From contig NZ_CP096040.1 in assembly GCF_023935105.1 (NCBI RefSeq), positions 5,561,001-5,625,000 of the forward strand: a DNA stretch of 64,000 nucleotides. The letters are read 5' to 3'. How positions within the stretch are numbered: the stretch's first letter is position 1; each line of letters starts with the position of its first letter. Positions 32,540-41,175 of the stretch are shown here, piece after piece. The notes beneath the pieces were generated by a model. It did no database searches, was not told the DNA's origin, and was given only the letters and a program-made list of their open reading frames with translations. Both the position numbers and the translations under genes were made by a program. The DNA is from Caulobacter segnis (GTDB taxonomy: Bacteria; Pseudomonadota; Alphaproteobacteria; Caulobacterales; Caulobacteraceae).

Positions 32540-33073
32540 ATGGACCTCTCAAAGATCCCGACCGGCGCCAACCCGCCTTACGATCTGAACGCCATCATCG
32601 AGATCCCGCAGGGCGGCGAGCCGGTGAAGTACGAGATCGACAAGGACAGCGGCGCCCTGATGGTCGATCGCTTCCTGCACACGGCCATGTTCTACCCGGC
32701 CAACTACGGCTTCATCCCGCACACCCTGGCCGATGACGGCGATCCGGCCGACATCATGGTCGTGGGTCCGACCCCGGTGGTGCCCGGCGCGATCATCCGC
32801 TGCCGCCCGATCGGCACCCTGATGATGGTCGACGAGGCCGGCTCGGACGAAAAGATCCTGGCGGTGCCGGTCGACAAGCTGCACCCGTTCTACACGGGCG
32901 TCTCCAGCTGGCGCGACCTGCCGACCATCCTGACCGAGCAGATCGCCCACTTCTTCCAGCACTACAAGGACCTGGAAAAGGGCAAGTCGACCAAGATCAG
33001 CGGCTGGGCCGACATCGAGGAGACCGCCGACATCATCCGCACGGCGATCAAGCGCTACAACGAGACGTACTGA
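32540..33073 (+). CDS. ppa: inorganic pyrophosphatase
   Basis: Soluble family I pyrophosphatase that hydrolyses PPi released by biosynthetic reactions. 177 residues with the active-site signature DDGDPADIMVV (metal-binding Asp residues), preceded by VKYEIDKDSGALMVDRFL and YPANYGFIPHTLADDG. Start at 32540 (MDLSKIPTGANPPYD) is the homologous start; the open frame extends 190 bases upstream without similarity. Monocistronic, with its own terminator at 33080-33106, divergent from rimP. Confidence 0.98.
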   Translation: MDLSKIPTGANPPYDLNAIIEIPQGGEPVKYEIDKDSGALMVDRFLHTAMFYPANYGFIPHTLADDGDPADIMVVGPTPVVPGAIIRCRPIGTLMMVDEAGSDEKILAVPVDKLHPFYTGVSSWRDLPTILTEQIAHFFQHYKDLEKGKSTKISGWADIEETADIIRTAIKRYNETY

Positions 33074-33079
33074 GTTCGA

Positions 33080-33106
33080 GGGCCGGCGGAAACGCCGGCC
33101 CTTCTG
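33080..33106 (+). terminator. ppa terminator
   Basis: Perfect 9-base stem GGGCCGGCG / CGCCGGCCC (33080-33088 with 33093-33101) closed by a GAAA loop and followed by TTCTGG, 6 bases after the ppa stop codon. The T tract is short. Confidence 0.75.
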
Positions 33107-33125
33107 GTATCGGGCGCCCGTTTCC

Positions 33126-33806
33126 TCAGGCCCTGACGAAGTCTAGGAACACCGGGGCGCAGTCGCCCAGCTTCTTTTCCTCATAGCGCGTGGTGACGTG
33201 GTCGGCCGGGATCGCGTTGCGGTCGGCCGTCTCGTCGGCGAAGCGGAAGTTCGGATCGGCCAGCACACGCTCGGCCGTCCATTCGGCGTAGTCGGCCCAG
33301 TCGGTGGCGAAGCGCAGGGCCGCGCCGGGCTTCATCACGCGGGCCAGCCGGGTGACGAACTCCGGCTGGATCAGCCGGCGCTTGTTGTGACGCGCCTTGT
33401 GCCAGGGATCCGGGAACATGATGAACACCCGGTCCAGGCAGGCGTCGGGCAGCCAGTCGACGACGTCGCGGGCGTCGCCTTCGTGGATGCGGACGTTCTT
33501 CAGGGCCTGCTCCTCGACGTGACGCACGGCGCTGGCCACGCCGTTGACGAACGGCTCGGCCCCGATCACCAGGGTTTCGGGACGGCGACCCGCCTGGGCG
33601 GCCATGTGCTCGCCGCCGCCGAAGCCGATCTCCAGCCACACGGCCTTGGCCTCCGGCATCAGGTCCAGGGGCTGGAACGGGCCCTGGGGCACGGCGATCT
33701 CGGGCAGCAGGGTGTCGAGCAGGGCCTGCTGGCGCGGCTTCACCGGGCGCGACTTCAGACGGCCGAACGAGCGCAGGGGCCCATGGGGTTGTTGCGGGTT
33801 GGTCAT
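33126..33806 (-). CDS. trmB: tRNA (guanine(46)-N7)-methyltransferase TrmB
   Basis: SAM-dependent methyltransferase forming m7G46 in the tRNA variable loop. 226 residues from the start at 33806 (MTNPQQPHGPLRSFGR). SAM-binding motif WLEIGFGGGEHMAAQA, EGDARDVVDWLPD, and the family motif FPDPWHKARHNKRRL with the catalytic Asp are all present, plus FATDWADYAEW. It follows metK on the same strand, but the hairpin at 33839-33873 separates them. Confidence 0.96.
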   Translation of the reverse strand: MTNPQQPHGPLRSFGRLKSRPVKPRQQALLDTLLPEIAVPQGPFQPLDLMPEAKAVWLEIGFGGGEHMAAQAGRRPETLVIGAEPFVNGVASAVRHVEEQALKNVRIHEGDARDVVDWLPDACLDRVFIMFPDPWHKARHNKRRLIQPEFVTRLARVMKPGAALRFATDWADYAEWTAERVLADPNFRFADETADRNAIPADHVTTRYEEKKLGDCAPVFLDFVRA

Positions 33807-33838
33807 GGGCGCGGGTCTTAAAGCTCCGGGCGCGAAAT

Positions 33839-33873
33839 GAAAACGGGCTCCGACCCGCAAGGATCGGAGCCCG
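33839..33873 (-). terminator. metK terminator
   Basis: Perfect 10-base stem CGGGCTCCGA / TCGGAGCCCG (33844-33853 with 33864-33873), followed on the minus strand by TTTTCATT. It is 24 bases past the metK stop codon and before trmB. Confidence 0.82.
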
Positions 33874-33897
33874 CTTCGCAGTTTTGGAATGAGGCGG

Positions 33898-35121
33898 TTA
33901 CGCCAGACCCTTCAGTTCGCTGACCAGGTCGGTCTTTTCCCACGAGAAGCCGCCCTCGTTGTCCGGCGTGCGGCCGAAGTGGCCGTAGGCGGCGGTGCGG
34001 GCGTAGATCGGGCGGTTCAGCTGCAGGTGCTCGCGGATGGCGCGCGGGGTGGCGCCGCCGATCAGCTGCGGCAGGATCTTCTCCAGCACGGCCGGGTCGA
34101 CCTTGCCCGTGCGGTGCAGGTCGACGTGGAACGACACCGGCTGGGCCACGCCGATGGCGTAGGCGATCTGGATGGTGCAGCGGTCGGCCAGGCCGGCGGC
34201 CACGACGTTCTTGGCCAGGTAGCGGCAGGCATAGGCGGCCGAGCGGTCGACCTTGGTCGGATCCTTGCCCGAGAACGCGCCGCCGCCATGCGGCGAGGCG
34301 CCGCCGTAGGTGTCGACGATGATCTTGCGGCCGGTCACGCCGGCGTCGCCGTCAGGACCGCCGATCTCGAAGCGGCCGGTCGGATTGACCAGCCACTGGG
34401 TCTTCTTGGTGATCAGGCCGTCCGGGAACACCGGCAGGATGTGCGGCTTGATCAGGTCCAGCACGCGCTTGGAGGTCGCGGCCTTGCCGTCGATCTTCTT
34501 CTTGTGCTGGTGCGACACGACGATCGAGACGACGCGGACCGGGCGGCCGTTACCGTCGTATTCCAGGGTCACCTGGCTCTTGGCGTCGGGCTCCAGCTCG
34601 GACAGCTCGCCCGAGTGGCGCAGCTCGGCCAGGCGCTTCAGGACGTTGTGGCTGTACTGCAGGGTGGCCGGCATCAGCTCCGGCGTCTCGGTGCTGGCGT
34701 AGCCGAACATGATGCCCTGGTCGCCGGCGCCCTCGTCTTTCTTGTCGGTGGCGTCCACGCCCTGGGCGATGTGCGCCGACTGGCCGTGCAGGAAGTTGGA
34801 GTACTTCGCCTTCTGCCAGTGGAAGCCCTTCTGCTCGTAGCCGATGTCCTTGATCGCCGCGCGAACCTTGGGCTCCAGCGAGGCGATGATGTCCTTGGTC
34901 AGCTGCTTGTTGGCCTTCTTGTCGCCGTCCGGCTTGCCCGCGCGGACCTCGCCGGCCAGCACGACGCGGTTGGTCGTGACCAGGGTCTCGCAGGCGACGC
35001 GCGCCTCGGGGTCGACCGACAGGAAGGCGTCGACGACGGTGTCGCTGATGCGGTCGGCGACCTTGTCGGGATGGCCTTCGGAGACGCTCTCGCTGGTGAA
35101 GATGTAGGACGAACGGTTCAA
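33898..35121 (-). CDS. metK: S-adenosylmethionine synthetase
   Basis: Makes SAM from methionine and ATP. About 407 residues with FTSESVSEGHPDKVADRISD, the ATP loop AGDQGIMFGYA, GGAFSGKDPTKVDRSAAYA and KIIVDTYGG. I choose the TTG start at 35121 (NRSSYIFTSES follows) because GGAG lies 7 bases upstream and homology begins there; an ATG at 35160 would add 13 residues. It carries an insertion relative to E. coli MetK (about residues 100-130, GFHWQKAKYSNFLHG), as in other alphaproteobacteria. A palindromic operator candidate lies at 35193-35212. Confidence 0.96.
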   Translation of the reverse strand: MNRSSYIFTSESVSEGHPDKVADRISDTVVDAFLSVDPEARVACETLVTTNRVVLAGEVRAGKPDGDKKANKQLTKDIIASLEPKVRAAIKDIGYEQKGFHWQKAKYSNFLHGQSAHIAQGVDATDKKDEGAGDQGIMFGYASTETPELMPATLQYSHNVLKRLAELRHSGELSELEPDAKSQVTLEYDGNGRPVRVVSIVVSHQHKKKIDGKAATSKRVLDLIKPHILPVFPDGLITKKTQWLVNPTGRFEIGGPDGDAGVTGRKIIVDTYGGASPHGGGAFSGKDPTKVDRSAAYACRYLAKNVVAAGLADRCTIQIAYAIGVAQPVSFHVDLHRTGKVDPAVLEKILPQLIGGATPRAIREHLQLNRPIYARTAAYGHFGRTPDNEGGFSWEKTDLVSELKGLA

Positions 35122-35192
35122 GAGACAGCTCCGGCCTTGAGGATGCGCGCGGACGAGCATGCGCCCGCTTCGGCGTCCAGTTAGACCGAGAC

Positions 35193-35212
35193 CATATAAA
35201 GATATGTTTATG
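35193..35212 (-). promoter_or_regulatory. palindromic operator candidate upstream of metK
   Basis: CATATAAAGATATGTTTATG is an imperfect palindrome (14 of 20 positions symmetric) in otherwise GC-rich sequence, 72-91 bases upstream of the metK start. The left half CATATAAAGATAT resembles operators recalled for ArsR-family SAH/SAM-responsive regulators (SahR/SamR) of methionine genes in alphaproteobacteria. No such regulator is in the window, and the comparison is from memory. Confidence 0.5.
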
Positions 35213-35262
35213 CGAGCAAGACGAGAGAACCTGCGAGCGCTTTCAGCGCGGTCGAAGGCGCC

Positions 35263-35685
35263 CTATTCGCCCTCGGCCGCCTCTTCCTCGGCCATCGAGC
35301 GGACCAGCTCCAGGATCCGACGACGGACCTTGGACCGAGTGATCTTGGGGAACAGCGCCGCCAGCTCCAGCCCTTCTGAGGTCATCAGGAAATCGTGGAC
35401 GAACGGCTCGCCGCCCTCGGCCACGCCCTCGTGGGTGGTGTCGGCCAGCCCTTCGAAGAAATAGGCCACCGACGACTGCAGGCTCCTGGCGATCTCATAG
35501 AGCTTGCTGGCGCTGACCCGGTTGGCCCCGCGCTCGTATTTCTGGATCTGCTGGAACGTCAGGCCCAGGTCCTCGGCCAGCCGTTCCTGGCTGACGCCCA
35601 GGATCTTGCGTCGCATGCGGATCCGGGCGCCGACATGCAGGTCGATGGGATTGGGGTGACGCTCAGCGTCCGACGACTCGCTCAT
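35263..35685 (-). CDS. XRE-family transcriptional regulator
   Basis: 140-residue DNA-binding protein with a Cro/CI-type helix-turn-helix in the N-terminal half (IRMRRKILGVSQERLAEDLGLTFQQIQKYE, RGANRVSASKLYEIARSL), followed by a short region and an acidic tail (RSMAEEEAAEGE). Related proteins are widespread in alphaproteobacteria; they lack a ligand domain. Start taken at the ATG at 35685; a GTG at 35691 is also possible. It lies between lnt and metK on the same strand, so it may be the last gene of the lnt operon. Targets unknown. Confidence 0.92.
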   Translation of the reverse strand: MSESSDAERHPNPIDLHVGARIRMRRKILGVSQERLAEDLGLTFQQIQKYERGANRVSASKLYEIARSLQSSVAYFFEGLADTTHEGVAEGGEPFVHDFLMTSEGLELAALFPKITRSKVRRRILELVRSMAEEEAAEGE

Positions 35686-35752
35686 GCCCACGCTTGATAG
35701 CTGAAATTGCGGTTTTAATTCAGCCCAAGTCTTTCAAGCGCGCAATAGAGGA

Positions 35753-37312
35753 TTAGGTTTTACCTGCCAGCGGGCGAGCTGACGCAACCGCAGATATCAA
35801 TAGAAGCACGAAAAACGCCAGGTCACCGAAGTCGTCGAAGGGTGTAACCTCACCCATTCCTGGTATAGCGGCGTCGATCACTCCAGTTTTTCCTAAATCC
35901 AACCGCGCTCCGTCGACCACTCGACCACGCGCATCAATGACAGCGCTGACACCGGTGGGCGTGGCGCGCAGGATCGGCTTGGCGCTTTCGATGGCGCGAT
36001 AGCTGGCCAGGTTCAGGTGCTGCAGCGGCCCCGAGGTGACGCCGAACCAGGCGTCGTTCGAGACATTGATCAGCACCCGGACATTCGGGTCGCGCCGGGC
36101 CAGCCCCGGAAACAGGCTCTCGTAGCAGATCAGCGGCTGGGTCAGCAGGTCGGGCGCGACCTTCAGCGGCGCGGGGCGCGGACCGGTGGCGAAGCCGTCG
36201 CCCAGGTGCGCCAGGCTCTTGAAGCCGATCGCGGTCAGGAACTTTTCCGCCGGCAGATACTCGCCGAACGGCACCAGCCGGTGCTTGTCGTAGATCCCGA
36301 CCAGCTCGAGATCGGTCGCGGTCCGCTTCAGGGCGATCAGGCTGTTGTAGTACACCGGCGCCTGGATCGGCCCCTCGTAGCGATAGCCGCCTATCAGCAG
36401 GGTCTGGCCGGGTCGGACGCTGTCGAGGATCGCCTGGCGCACCCAGGTTCCGGGCGCGAGATAGTCGTTGATCGCCGCCGGCAGGGCCCCCTCGGGCCAG
36501 ATGACCAGGTCGGTCGGCTTGTCGGCATAGGGTCTGGCGGTCAGCGAGACGTAGGCCTGGACGATCTGGGCGAACCGGGTGGCGTCCCACTTGGCGTCCT
36601 GCTGGATGTCGGCCTGGACGATGCGCACGGTGGTCGGCGGCCCCTTGGCCAGCGGTCGCGACTGGACCACCGCGCCGTAGCCGTACAGGGCCGCCAGGGC
36701 CGCGCAGGCCGCGCCCAGGGCGATCCGGCCGCCCTTGCCTTCCCGCCAGACCGCCGGCGCCCCGGCGATGGCCAGGGTGATCCAGGTCAGGCCATAGGCG
36801 CCGACCAGGGCGGCGGCCTGCGAGGGCCAAGAGCCCGCCCGCCAGGTCTCGCCCGGCAGATTCCAGGGAAAGCCGGTCAGCACGTGGCCGCGCGTCCACT
36901 CCAGCGCCGCCAAGGCGCCGGCGAAGGTCAGAACCCGCCAGGCCGTTCTCGGTCGGACCAGCCGGTAGAGCAGCCCCGCCATTCCCCAGAACAGCGCCAA
37001 GCCCGCGGCCATGGCCGCCACGGCGAACGGCGCCATCCAGCCCTGATTGGCCGCGTCGACCATGAAGGCCTCGCCGATCCACCAGGTGCCGAGCCCAAAA
37101 TAGCCCAGGCCGGCCAGCCAGCCGCGCCAGAAGGCCGAGCGCAGCGGTCTTTCAGGGTTCGCGTCGTCCAACAGGAAAAGTAGGCCGGCATAGCCCAGGA
37201 GGCCCGGCAGCACGCCGAACGGCGGGTGGGTCAGGGCGGCCGCGATACCAGCGACCAAGGCCAGCAGCGGCCCGCTCCAGGCCTTCTCACGAAAACGGGT
37301 CCAGGCGGTCAC
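35753..37312 (-). CDS. lnt: apolipoprotein N-acyltransferase
   Basis: Inner-membrane enzyme that adds the third acyl chain to lipoproteins. 519 residues: about six N-terminal membrane helices (residues 10-200), then a nitrilase-type periplasmic domain with catalytic Glu in VIWPEGALPAA, a Lys in YDKHRLVPFGEYLP and Cys in LICYESLFPGL, and a last membrane helix near the C terminus (FDDFGDLAFFVLLLISAVA). The start overlaps the corC stop by 4 bases, so the two are translationally coupled. Confidence 0.97.
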   Translation of the reverse strand: MTAWTRFREKAWSGPLLALVAGIAAALTHPPFGVLPGLLGYAGLLFLLDDANPERPLRSAFWRGWLAGLGYFGLGTWWIGEAFMVDAANQGWMAPFAVAAMAAGLALFWGMAGLLYRLVRPRTAWRVLTFAGALAALEWTRGHVLTGFPWNLPGETWRAGSWPSQAAALVGAYGLTWITLAIAGAPAVWREGKGGRIALGAACAALAALYGYGAVVQSRPLAKGPPTTVRIVQADIQQDAKWDATRFAQIVQAYVSLTARPYADKPTDLVIWPEGALPAAINDYLAPGTWVRQAILDSVRPGQTLLIGGYRYEGPIQAPVYYNSLIALKRTATDLELVGIYDKHRLVPFGEYLPAEKFLTAIGFKSLAHLGDGFATGPRPAPLKVAPDLLTQPLICYESLFPGLARRDPNVRVLINVSNDAWFGVTSGPLQHLNLASYRAIESAKPILRATPTGVSAVIDARGRVVDGARLDLGKTGVIDAAIPGMGEVTPFDDFGDLAFFVLLLISAVASARPLAGKT

Positions 37313-38229
37313 GAGGCCCCGACGGTCCTTGAGGTGTCCCCGGCGGCGGGTTCGGCGATCGCCGGCGATGGGCCGCCGCGCACGCGCACCCGGCGCACCC
37401 GGCGCGGATCGGCCTCGACCACCTCGAACTCGTAGCCGTCGGGATGGGCGATGACCTCGCCGCGCTGCGGCACGCGCCCGGCCAGGGCCACGACAAGGCC
37501 AGCGACCGTGTCGATGTCCTCTTCCATGTCGGAGGGCGCCAGTTCGCGTCCGAGAACCGCTTCCAGCTCCTCCAGCGGGGCCCGGGCGTCGGCCTCGAAG
37601 ACCCCGCCGGGGCGGGCCACGATCGCCGCCGCCGCCGCGTCGTCATGCTCGTCGTCGATCTCGCCGACGACCGCCTCGATCAGGTCTTCCATCGAGACCA
37701 GGCCGTCCGTGCCGCCGAACTCGTCGATGACCAGGGCCATGTGGATCCGGCTGGTGCGCATGCGCAGCAAGAGATCGGCGGCCTTCATCGAGGCTGGCAC
37801 GTACAAGGCGTCGCGGCGCAGTTTGTTCAGCACCGCGTCGCCCTGCGCCGGCCGCTTGGCCTCGTCGGACAGCAGGCGGAAGACGTCCTTGACGTGGACG
37901 ACACCCACGGGATCGTCGAGCGTCTCGCGATAGATCGGCATCCGCGAATGCTCGGCCTCGGTGAACTGGGCGACCACCGCCTCGAACGGCGCGGAAAGTT
38001 CGACGGCCACGATGTCGGCGCGCGGGGTCATCACGTCGGCGACCCGCAGGGTCTGGAAGGCCTCGGCCTGGTCGACGATGTCGACCGCGCCGGTCGCGGG
38101 CGGCGGCTCGGGCGGCCGCGCGGGCTCGCCGCCGGTCAGCTGTCGGCGCATGCGTCGAAGGAACGCCCGCACGCCCCGGCTTCTTCGGACCGGAACGGCG
38201 GGCTGTTGACTAGGCTCGTCGCTGGGCAT
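37309..38229 (-). CDS. CorC-type CBS domain protein
   Basis: Cytosolic member of the CorC/HlyC family, 306 residues. Two CBS domains (about residues 65-185; VADVMTPRADIVAVEL, YVPASMKAADLLLRM, HMALVIDEFGGTDGLV) precede a C-terminal CorC_HlyC domain (about 215-290, RAPLEELEAVLGREL). It lacks the N-terminal membrane DUF21 domain of larger relatives. In the conserved ybeY-corC-lnt order, 8 bases after ybeY. Suggested roles include divalent-metal efflux control, not resolved from sequence. Confidence 0.93.
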   Translation of the reverse strand: MPSDEPSQQPAVPVRRSRGVRAFLRRMRRQLTGGEPARPPEPPPATGAVDIVDQAEAFQTLRVADVMTPRADIVAVELSAPFEAVVAQFTEAEHSRMPIYRETLDDPVGVVHVKDVFRLLSDEAKRPAQGDAVLNKLRRDALYVPASMKAADLLLRMRTSRIHMALVIDEFGGTDGLVSMEDLIEAVVGEIDDEHDDAAAAAIVARPGGVFEADARAPLEELEAVLGRELAPSDMEEDIDTVAGLVVALAGRVPQRGEVIAHPDGYEFEVVEADPRRVRRVRVRGGPSPAIAEPAAGDTSRTVGAS

Positions 38230-38237
38230 GGCCCTGT

Positions 38238-38723
38238 TCAGCGCCCCTCTTGATCACCGGCGTATGGGTCGGGAACGTCCAGGCCCGCCAGGATTTCGCG
38301 TTCGAGCGCCTCCATGGCTTCCGCCTCGTCGTCGCCCTCGTGGTCGTATCCTAGGAGATGAAGCACGCCGTGCGCCACCAGATGTTGCAGGTGGTGGCTC
38401 AGAGGCTTGCCCTGTTCGGCCGCCTCGCGCGCGCAGACGCCATAGGCCAGGGCGATGTCGCCGATCTGGCCTTCGGGGTTGGCTTCGGGATTCCGAGGCG
38501 AGGGAAAGGACAGGACGTTGGTCGCGTAGTCCTTCTGGCGGAAGTCGCGGTTCAGGGCCTGGACGCTGTCGTCGTCGGTCAGGAGGATCACGATCCCCTG
38601 CCCCTCGATGTCCTCATGGGCGTCCAGCACGGCCTGGGCCGCGCGCCAGACCAGGGCCTCGGCGTCCTCGGCCGCCGCGGTCCAGGCCTCGTCCTCGATC
38701 TCGATGTCTACGGTAATGGTCAT
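38238..38723 (-). CDS. ybeY: rRNA maturation RNase YbeY
   Basis: Metal-dependent endoribonuclease for 16S 3'-end maturation and ribosome quality control. 161 residues with the zinc motif HGVLHLLGYDHEGDDE (H-x3-H-x5-H) and NRDFRQKDYATNVLSFP. The ATG shares one base with the phoH stop codon (TGATG), so translation is coupled. Sits between phoH and corC as in many bacteria. Confidence 0.97.
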   Translation of the reverse strand: MTITVDIEIEDEAWTAAAEDAEALVWRAAQAVLDAHEDIEGQGIVILLTDDDSVQALNRDFRQKDYATNVLSFPSPRNPEANPEGQIGDIALAYGVCAREAAEQGKPLSHHLQHLVAHGVLHLLGYDHEGDDEAEAMEALEREILAGLDVPDPYAGDQEGR

Positions 38724-39667
38724 CAGCGCGGAGTACTCTGCGCCGCGTCCGCGTCATAGGCCTTGACGATGCGTTCGACGAGCGGATGGCGCACGACGTC
38801 GGCCGAGGTGAAGCGAGACACGGCCACGCCCTCGACCCCTTCCAGGATCGAGACCGCGTGGGCCAGGCCCGAGTCACGCGGGTTCAGCAGGTCGACCTGG
38901 GTCGGGTCGCCGGTGACGACCATGCGGGAACCCTCGCCGATCCGGGTCAGGACCATCTTCATCTGCAGGCGCGAGCAGTTCTGGGCCTCGTCGACGATGA
39001 CGAAGGCGTGCGCCAGGGTGCGGCCACGCATGAAGGCGATCGGGGCGACCTCGATCTCCAGCTTCTCGCGGCGGCGGCGCAGCTGGTCGGCGCCCATGAT
39101 GTCGGTCAGGGCCTCCCAGACCGGGGCCATGTAGGGGTCGACCTTCTCGTTCAGGTCACCCGGCAGGAAGCCCAGCTTCTCGCCGGCCTCGACGGCGGGG
39201 CGGGTGACGATCAGACGATCAACCTCGCCGCGCAGCAGCATGCCGGCGCCGTGGGCCACGGCCAGGAAGGTCTTGCCGGTGCCGGCCGGTCCCAGGCCGA
39301 AGCTCAAGGGATGGGTGGCCATCGCCTCCATGTAGCGCGCCTGACCCTTGGTCTTGGGCGAGACGCTGCCCTTGCGCACGGCGCGGGGCGAGGCCTGGCC
39401 GCCGGTCTCGTGGGCGCCGCCGATGGCGATCCGCACGTCGGCCTCGACGACCTCCTCGCCGGCGTCGGCACGGGCGGCCAGGGCGTTGAGGGCGCGCTTG
39501 GCGTTGGTGCGGCCGCGCGCGTCGCCGGTGATGGTGACGCCGCCGCCCGGCGTCTCGATCAGCACCTTGAAGGCGTCCTCGATCAGCGCGGCGTGACGGC
39601 CGGACGGACCGGAGACGGCGTGGACCGCGTCATCGGACAGCGGCAGGAACTCAGGGGTGCGGCTCAA
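38723..39667 (-). CDS. phoH: PhoH-like ATPase (YbeZ type)
   Basis: 314-residue PhoH-family ATPase. Walker A GPAGTGKTFLA and Walker B-type FVIVDEAQNCS are clear, with MGADQLRRRREKLEIEVAPI between and the LTRIGEGSRMVVTGDPTQVDL sensor region after. An N-terminal extension (about 100 residues) contains a KH-like or R3H-like fold. Overlaps miaB by 4 bases and ybeY by one. PhoH and YbeY work together on RNA in other bacteria. Confidence 0.96.
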   Translation of the reverse strand: MSRTPEFLPLSDDAVHAVSGPSGRHAALIEDAFKVLIETPGGGVTITGDARGRTNAKRALNALAARADAGEEVVEADVRIAIGGAHETGGQASPRAVRKGSVSPKTKGQARYMEAMATHPLSFGLGPAGTGKTFLAVAHGAGMLLRGEVDRLIVTRPAVEAGEKLGFLPGDLNEKVDPYMAPVWEALTDIMGADQLRRRREKLEIEVAPIAFMRGRTLAHAFVIVDEAQNCSRLQMKMVLTRIGEGSRMVVTGDPTQVDLLNPRDSGLAHAVSILEGVEGVAVSRFTSADVVRHPLVERIVKAYDADAAQSTPR

Positions 39668-41010
39668 GCGGTCTCCAGAATGGGTTCGAGCACGCCCGCC
39701 AGGCTCATCTTGGCGGCGCTCTCAATACGCACGGGAACGATCTTCCCGATCAGATGCTCCCCGCCCTCGGCATGGACGGCCTGCAGATATGGGCTGCGAC
39801 CCACGATCTGGCCAGGGTGGCGGCCGGCCTTCTCGAACAGCACCGGCAACGTCTTGCCGACCTGGCTGGCGTTGAAGGCGCGTTGTTGCTCGTCCAGCAG
39901 TTGGTTCAGGCGCTCCAGGCGCTCGGCCTTGACCGCCTCGTCGACCTGGCCGGGCATGGCCGAGGCGGGGGTGCCCGGACGCCGCGAATATTTGAACGAG
40001 AAGGCGCTGGCGAAGCCGACCTCGCGGACCAGCTCGAGCGTCCTGTCGAAGTCGCCATCGCGCTCGCCGGGGAAGCCGACGATGAAGTCGCCGCTCATGG
40101 CGATGTCCGGCCGCGCCGCGCGGATCTTCTCGATCAGCTTCACATAGCTCTCGGCCGTGTGGTCGCGGTTCATGGCCTTGAGGATCTTGTCCGACCCTGC
40201 CTGCACCGGCAGGTGGAGGTAGGGCATAAGCTCCGGCAGCTCGCCGTGGGCCGCGATCAGATCCTCGCCCATGTCGCGCGGATGGCTGGTCGTGTAGCGG
40301 ATGCGGTCCAGGCCATCGATCTTGGCCAGCTGGCGCACCAGCTTGGCCAGGGTCTGGCCGTCGCCGTCATAGGCGTTGACGTTCTGGCCCAGCAGCGTGA
40401 CTTCGCGCACGCCCTTGCCGGCCAGTTGCTTGGCTTCCTCGACGATGTCGTTGACCGGCCGCGACCACTCGCCGCCGCGCGTATAGGGCACCACGCAGAA
40501 AGTGCAGAACTTGTCGCAGCCTTCCTGCACGGTCAGGAACGCGGTGACCCCGGTCACGTGGCGCTCGGCCGGCAGGGCGTCGAACTTCTCGTCGGCGGCG
40601 AAGTCGGCGGCCAGGCGCTCGCCGGTCGCGCGGTGAGCGCGGGCGATCAGCTCAGGCAACTGGTGATAGGCCTGCGGACCGACGACCAGATCGACCGCCT
40701 TCTGGCGATGCATGATCTCCTTGCCCTCGGCCTGGGCGACGCAGCCGGCCACGGCGATGGTCATGCGACCGCCGGCGTCGGCCTTACGGTCCTTCATCTG
40801 CTTGATGTAGCCGAGCTCGGAATAGACCTTCTCGGTGGCCTTCTCGCGGATGTGGCAGGTGTTCAGCACCACCAGGTCCGCGCCCTCGGGATCGTCGACC
40901 ACGCCATAGCCTAGCGGACGCAGGACATCGGCCATGCGCTCGCTGTCATAGACGTTCATCTGACAGCCGTAGGTCTTGATAAAGAGGCGCTTTTGCGGGG
41001 TCTCGCTCAT
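39664..41010 (-). CDS. miaB: tRNA-2-methylthio-N6-dimethylallyladenosine synthase MiaB
   Basis: Radical-SAM methylthiotransferase acting on tRNA A37. 448 residues: N-terminal UPF0004 domain (IKTYGCQMNVYDSERMA, NTCHIREKA, VAGCVAQAEG with its three cluster Cys), radical-SAM motif CDKFCTFCVVPYTRG, and a C-terminal TRAM domain. It heads the miaB-phoH-ybeY-corC-lnt run, separated from fur upstream by a repeat-containing spacer of 165 bases. Confidence 0.98.
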   Translation of the reverse strand: MSETPQKRLFIKTYGCQMNVYDSERMADVLRPLGYGVVDDPEGADLVVLNTCHIREKATEKVYSELGYIKQMKDRKADAGGRMTIAVAGCVAQAEGKEIMHRQKAVDLVVGPQAYHQLPELIARAHRATGERLAADFAADEKFDALPAERHVTGVTAFLTVQEGCDKFCTFCVVPYTRGGEWSRPVNDIVEEAKQLAGKGVREVTLLGQNVNAYDGDGQTLAKLVRQLAKIDGLDRIRYTTSHPRDMGEDLIAAHGELPELMPYLHLPVQAGSDKILKAMNRDHTAESYVKLIEKIRAARPDIAMSGDFIVGFPGERDGDFDRTLELVREVGFASAFSFKYSRRPGTPASAMPGQVDEAVKAERLERLNQLLDEQQRAFNASQVGKTLPVLFEKAGRHPGQIVGRSPYLQAVHAEGGEHLIGKIVPVRIESAAKMSLAGVLEPILETA

Positions 41011-41061
41011 CCGGCGAGGTTATGGGGTCGAGAGGGCCCGTGTGCAAGGTCGCGAAGGTCA

Positions 41062-41162
41062 CACTCGCCCCCTCCGCGCTTCGCGCTCCTCCCTCGGAGG
41101 GGGAAGAAGGCCACCTTCCACCCCCTCCGGGGGAGGACGACCGCGCAGCGGTCAGGTGGGGG
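41062..41162. repeat. GC-rich intergenic repeat with internal hairpins
   Basis: The spacer between miaB and fur is built of CCCCCTCC-GGGGGAGG-type blocks and a hairpin GACCGC-GCA-GCGGTC (41139-41153). The composition (CCCTCACC/GGGGAGG plus CGCAGCG) is that of the elements at 46071-46229. Probably a member of the same dispersed repeat family. Confidence 0.6.
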
Positions 41163-41175
41163 CAAGTAACCGCCC

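Noticed and set aside
35122..35262. SAM riboswitch upstream of metK
   Set aside because: The region is short and lacks recognisable SAM-I, SAM-II or SAM/SAH conserved cores; the only clear signal is the AT-rich palindrome.
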